Shown here in pieces: positions 6,355-8,434 of a DNA stretch of 8,434 nt (positions are counted from its first letter, which is position 1; every line of letters begins with the position of its first letter). Source of the stretch: Planctomycetota bacterium (GTDB taxonomy: Bacteria; Planctomycetota; Phycisphaerae; Phycisphaerales; SM1A02); contig JAPULD010000022.1 in the NCBI GenBank assembly GCA_027295365.1, positions 1 to 8,434 of the forward strand. The letters are read 5' to 3'. A model generated the notes under the pieces. It was not told where the DNA came from, did not search any database, and saw only the letters and a program-made list of their open reading frames with translations. Both the position numbers and the translations under genes were made by a program.

Positions 6355-7074
6355 ATGTTTTACGTCAATCAGACGCTGGCCCAGGGCACTCGATTCGATG
6401 GGCAGGCCATGGAGGCACTCAGTGGTCTGTTCTCCCGCATGGACATCCTGAACCATCCTCAGGAACTCCTGGACAGCTTGGCTCAGATCCCATTGGTCCT
6501 GGCGGGAATCTTCCTCGTCGTCGGGCTCATGTGCGTGCTGAACGGCTACAACTGGCATAAATGGATCGTTGTCGTGCTCGCCTTCATGGGAGGGATCGTC
6601 CTGGGCAACATGCTGGGCGACAAGGTCGGCAATTCGACCGTCATCGCCTTCGCCATCGGCGCCCTCTTTGCCATCATCGCCACCCCCATGCTCAAGATCA
6701 CCGTGGCCATCTTCGGGGGACTCACCGGTGCCTTCATCGGGGCCAACCTGTGGACCGCATTGAACGCCGCACAACCCGAGGCCCACTGGGCGGGTGCAGC
6801 GCTTGGCTTTGTCATCATCGGCATGACCTCCTTCATCCTCTTCAAGCTGGTCATCGTCTTCTTCACCTCGATCGGCGGTGCCGCCATGATCGTGCTGGGC
6901 ACGATCACGCTTCTGCTGCAAGTCGATGGCTGGGAGGCGACGATTCGAGACAGCTTGGCCAACAACGACAAGTTGATTCCGATTCTCGTCGGGTTGGCCG
7001 CCATCACCGGATTCGTTCTACAACAATCCAAGATGCAATCAGGAAAGAACGAGGAAGCGGAACCAGCAACCTGA
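6355..7074 (+). CDS. Seven-helix TM198/TM7S3-like (DUF4203) membrane protein
   Basis: 239 residues. A 44-residue mostly hydrophilic N-terminus is followed by predicted helices at about 45-63, 68-88, 94-111, 114-135, 145-163, 165-189 and 207-224, then a short charged tail. The glycine pattern NGYNWHKWIVVVLAFMGG (63-80), GGLTGAFIGANLW (121-133) and TSIGGAAMIVLGT (171-183) resembles the TM7S3/TM198 family, which groups animal TMEM198 with many uncharacterised bacterial proteins. In bacteria the role is not known. There is no long acidic insertion, unlike the upstream paralogue. The gene follows that paralogue by about 100 bp on the same strand and is followed by a strong terminator hairpin, so the two probably form a two-gene unit, possibly as subunits of one complex (inference). 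Family placement is from motif memory and moderately sure; membrane nature is certain from hydrophobicity. Confidence 0.85.
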   Translation: MFYVNQTLAQGTRFDGQAMEALSGLFSRMDILNHPQELLDSLAQIPLVLAGIFLVVGLMCVLNGYNWHKWIVVVLAFMGGIVLGNMLGDKVGNSTVIAFAIGALFAIIATPMLKITVAIFGGLTGAFIGANLWTALNAAQPEAHWAGAALGFVIIGMTSFILFKLVIVFFTSIGGAAMIVLGTITLLLQVDGWEATIRDSLANNDKLIPILVGLAAITGFVLQQSKMQSGKNEEAEPAT

Positions 7075-7108
7075 CGCGACAACACATGAATCGATGAACC
7101 ACGAACAA

Positions 7109-7128
7109 GGGCCGACGATTGTCGGCCC
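7109..7128. terminator. Bidirectional terminator hairpin between convergent genes
   Basis: GGGCCGAC (7109-7116), loop GATT, GTCGGCCC (7121-7128) is a perfect, GC-rich 8-bp stem placed between two convergent stop codons (7074 and 7157). It is followed by ATTTCATT on the plus strand and by TTGTTC on the minus strand. Both are moderately T-rich, so it can end the membrane protein pair and the nuoN transcript. It is the clearest terminator in the window. Confidence 0.85.
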
Positions 7129-7156
7129 ATTTCATTGGATCAATGAGAACAGAAGA

Positions 7157-8434
7157 TCAGGGCTTGTGCTCAAGATCCACATCGCCAGAATCGGCTTGCA
7201 TCTCTTGCGGATCTTCACTCGTCGTTGCTTGAGCGTACCCCCTCGTGGCGGATCGGCTCGCATCAATGAGCCCACTGCTGAAAAAAGGCAGGATGACCAC
7301 GAGGACCGCCGACAACACCGCGACGATGCGTGGCCCGGACGAAGGATGCCTGACGATCGTCTCGGCCTGAGGGCTTGGCTTGGCCATAAAGGGCAGCGTG
7401 ACGAGCCTGAGGTAATACCCGGCGCTGATCGCACTGTTGAGCCCCGCCACGACGACGAGTTCGATATGACCCGACTGGACGCCGGCCATGAACAGGTAGA
7501 GCTTGCCGAAGAAACCCAGCAATGGCGGGAATCCCAACAGCGAACCGGAGCAGATGGCCAGGACGATGGCCATGCCCGGATGTTTCTGACGTAGTCCCGC
7601 CAGATCATCCGCGGATTCGATTTCCTGTCCATTGCGTTCGAGCGCCGCGAGCACTGCAAACGCACCGGTGTTCATCAGGCCATAGGCCAGCATGTAGAAC
7701 AGGATTGCATTCAGGCCCAGCCCCGGACCGGCCAGAAGGCCGATGATCATGTAGCCACTGTGGGCGATGGAGCTGTAGGCAAGCATGCGCTTGATTGATT
7801 TTTGGAGCAACGCCCCGATGTTTCCCAGCGTCATGGTGAGGACCGCCAGCATCCACAACGTGGTGACGATTTCGCGGGGCAGGCCGTCGGAACCATCCGC
7901 GAAATGTCCCGACCAACCCATCGTGCCCAGCAGGAGCATGAGCGCCAGGAAGCCTGAGGTCTTGGGGACGAAGGCCAGGAAGGCCGTGACGGGTGACGCC
8001 GCCCCTTCATAGACGTCCGGGGCGTAGAAGTGCATCGGAGCCGCGGCGATCTTGAACGAGACTCCCAGGATCGCGAGGATCATGCCCACGATTCCGAGCG
8101 TGTTGATCCCGCCTTGGGCAGCCTGCCTCGCAAACTCTTCTCGCATCTCGGTGAGGACGATCGTCCCCGTGGCGCCATACAGGAGCGCAAAGCCATAGAG
8201 GAAGATCGCGGCGGCCAGCGCACCAAGGAAGAAGTACTTGACGGCCGCTTCCTGGGCTCGACGTGAACCGCGACTGATGGCCACCATAATGTAGGTGGGC
8301 AGCGAAGTCAGTTCCAGAGCCAGGAACAACCAGATCAAATCGTTGGCGTTGCAGACGAGCATGACCCCGATCAGGCTCAACAACATGAAGGCGTAGAACT
8401 CGCCCCGGGCAGCGCGCATGGGATCGAATCGAAG
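7157..8434 (-). CDS. nuoN: NADH-quinone oxidoreductase subunit N, C-terminal part (5' end outside the window)
   Basis: The frame is open to the right edge, giving 425 visible residues; a full NuoN has about 480-500, so roughly the first 90-110 are missing. The ATG at 8419 is internal, since five in-frame codons precede it and GEFYAFMLLSLIGVML is mid-protein in the family. Counting from that Met, proton-path residues are present: E36 in LALELTSLP, K61 in AAVKYFFLGALA, K123 in GVSFKIAAAPMHFYAPDVYEG and K306 in GFFGKLYLF. These belong to the antiporter-like fold of complex I, whose subunit N couples quinone reduction to proton pumping across the inner membrane. The last 70 residues hold a final helix (about 364-383) and a polar, acidic tail rather longer than in E. 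coli. A terminator follows directly, consistent with nuoN closing a nuo operon that continues to the right of the window. Confidence 0.96.
   Translation of the reverse strand, partial: LRFDPMRAARGEFYAFMLLSLIGVMLVCNANDLIWLFLALELTSLPTYIMVAISRGSRRAQEAAVKYFFLGALAAAIFLYGFALLYGATGTIVLTEMREEFARQAAQGGINTLGIVGMILAILGVSFKIAAAPMHFYAPDVYEGAASPVTAFLAFVPKTSGFLALMLLLGTMGWSGHFADGSDGLPREIVTTLWMLAVLTMTLGNIGALLQKSIKRMLAYSSIAHSGYMIIGLLAGPGLGLNAILFYMLAYGLMNTGAFAVLAALERNGQEIESADDLAGLRQKHPGMAIVLAICSGSLLGFPPLLGFFGKLYLFMAGVQSGHIELVVVAGLNSAISAGYYLRLVTLPFMAKPSPQAETIVRHPSSGPRIVAVLSAVLVVILPFFSSGLIDASRSATRGYAQATTSEDPQEMQADSGDVDLEHKP

Noticed and set aside
6043..6921. 292-residue minus-strand reading frame over the two membrane protein genes
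   Set aside because: Very rich in Asp, Glu, Gly and His with no domain pattern, and it lies opposite two clear hydrophobic proteins with ribosome-site and paralogy support. It is the antisense shadow of their codons.
7157..8419. Treating nuoN as complete from the ATG at 8419
   Set aside because: The frame continues upstream to the window edge and the sequence after that ATG matches the middle of NuoN, so the true start is outside the window.

Overview
The window holds seven protein-coding genes (two cut by its edges) and fits a GC-rich Gram-negative bacterium. Evidence for Gram-negative is a lipoprotein with periplasm-type redox domains. The combination of a complex I operon end, an animal-like POT peptide transporter, an OPT transporter, a DUF255 protein and TM198-like membrane proteins recalls Planctomycetota (perhaps Phycisphaerae). 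That placement is an impression from gene content, not a demonstrated assignment. No tRNA, rRNA, CRISPR array, transposase or phage gene was seen.

Left part (1-5126, all minus strand). Reading in the direction of transcription: a large lipoprotein joining a DUF255 thioredoxin-like domain and an alpha-helical barrel to a C-terminal DsbD-type domain (5126-2547); a spacer of about 150 bp with two purine/pyrimidine hairpins; a single-domain asparaginase-like protein (2395-1859); a POT/PTR-family proton:peptide symporter (1740-325); and, 55 bp further on, the N-terminus of an OPT-family oligopeptide transporter (269 to the window edge). The two transporters are probably one operon for peptide uptake. 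The asparaginase-like enzyme could act on amide-containing amino acids released from peptides. The DUF255 lipoprotein is more likely its own transcription unit, because a hairpin follows its stop.

Right-centre (5239-7074, plus strand), divergent from the lipoprotein: two consecutive genes for seven-helix membrane proteins that look like paralogues of the TM198/TM7S3 type (DUF4203). The first carries a 128-residue acidic insertion between helices 4 and 5. They end at a strong hairpin (7109-7128) shared with the convergent gene on their right.

Right edge (7157-8434, minus strand): nuoN, the proton-pumping subunit N of NADH:quinone oxidoreductase. Its first roughly 90-110 residues lie outside the window. 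The terminator directly after it suggests it is the last gene of a nuo operon, the usual place for nuoN.

I found no convincing complete undescribed system. The most unusual items are the DUF255-DsbD-type lipoprotein fusion with a His-rich linker and the paired TM198-like proteins with the acidic loop.
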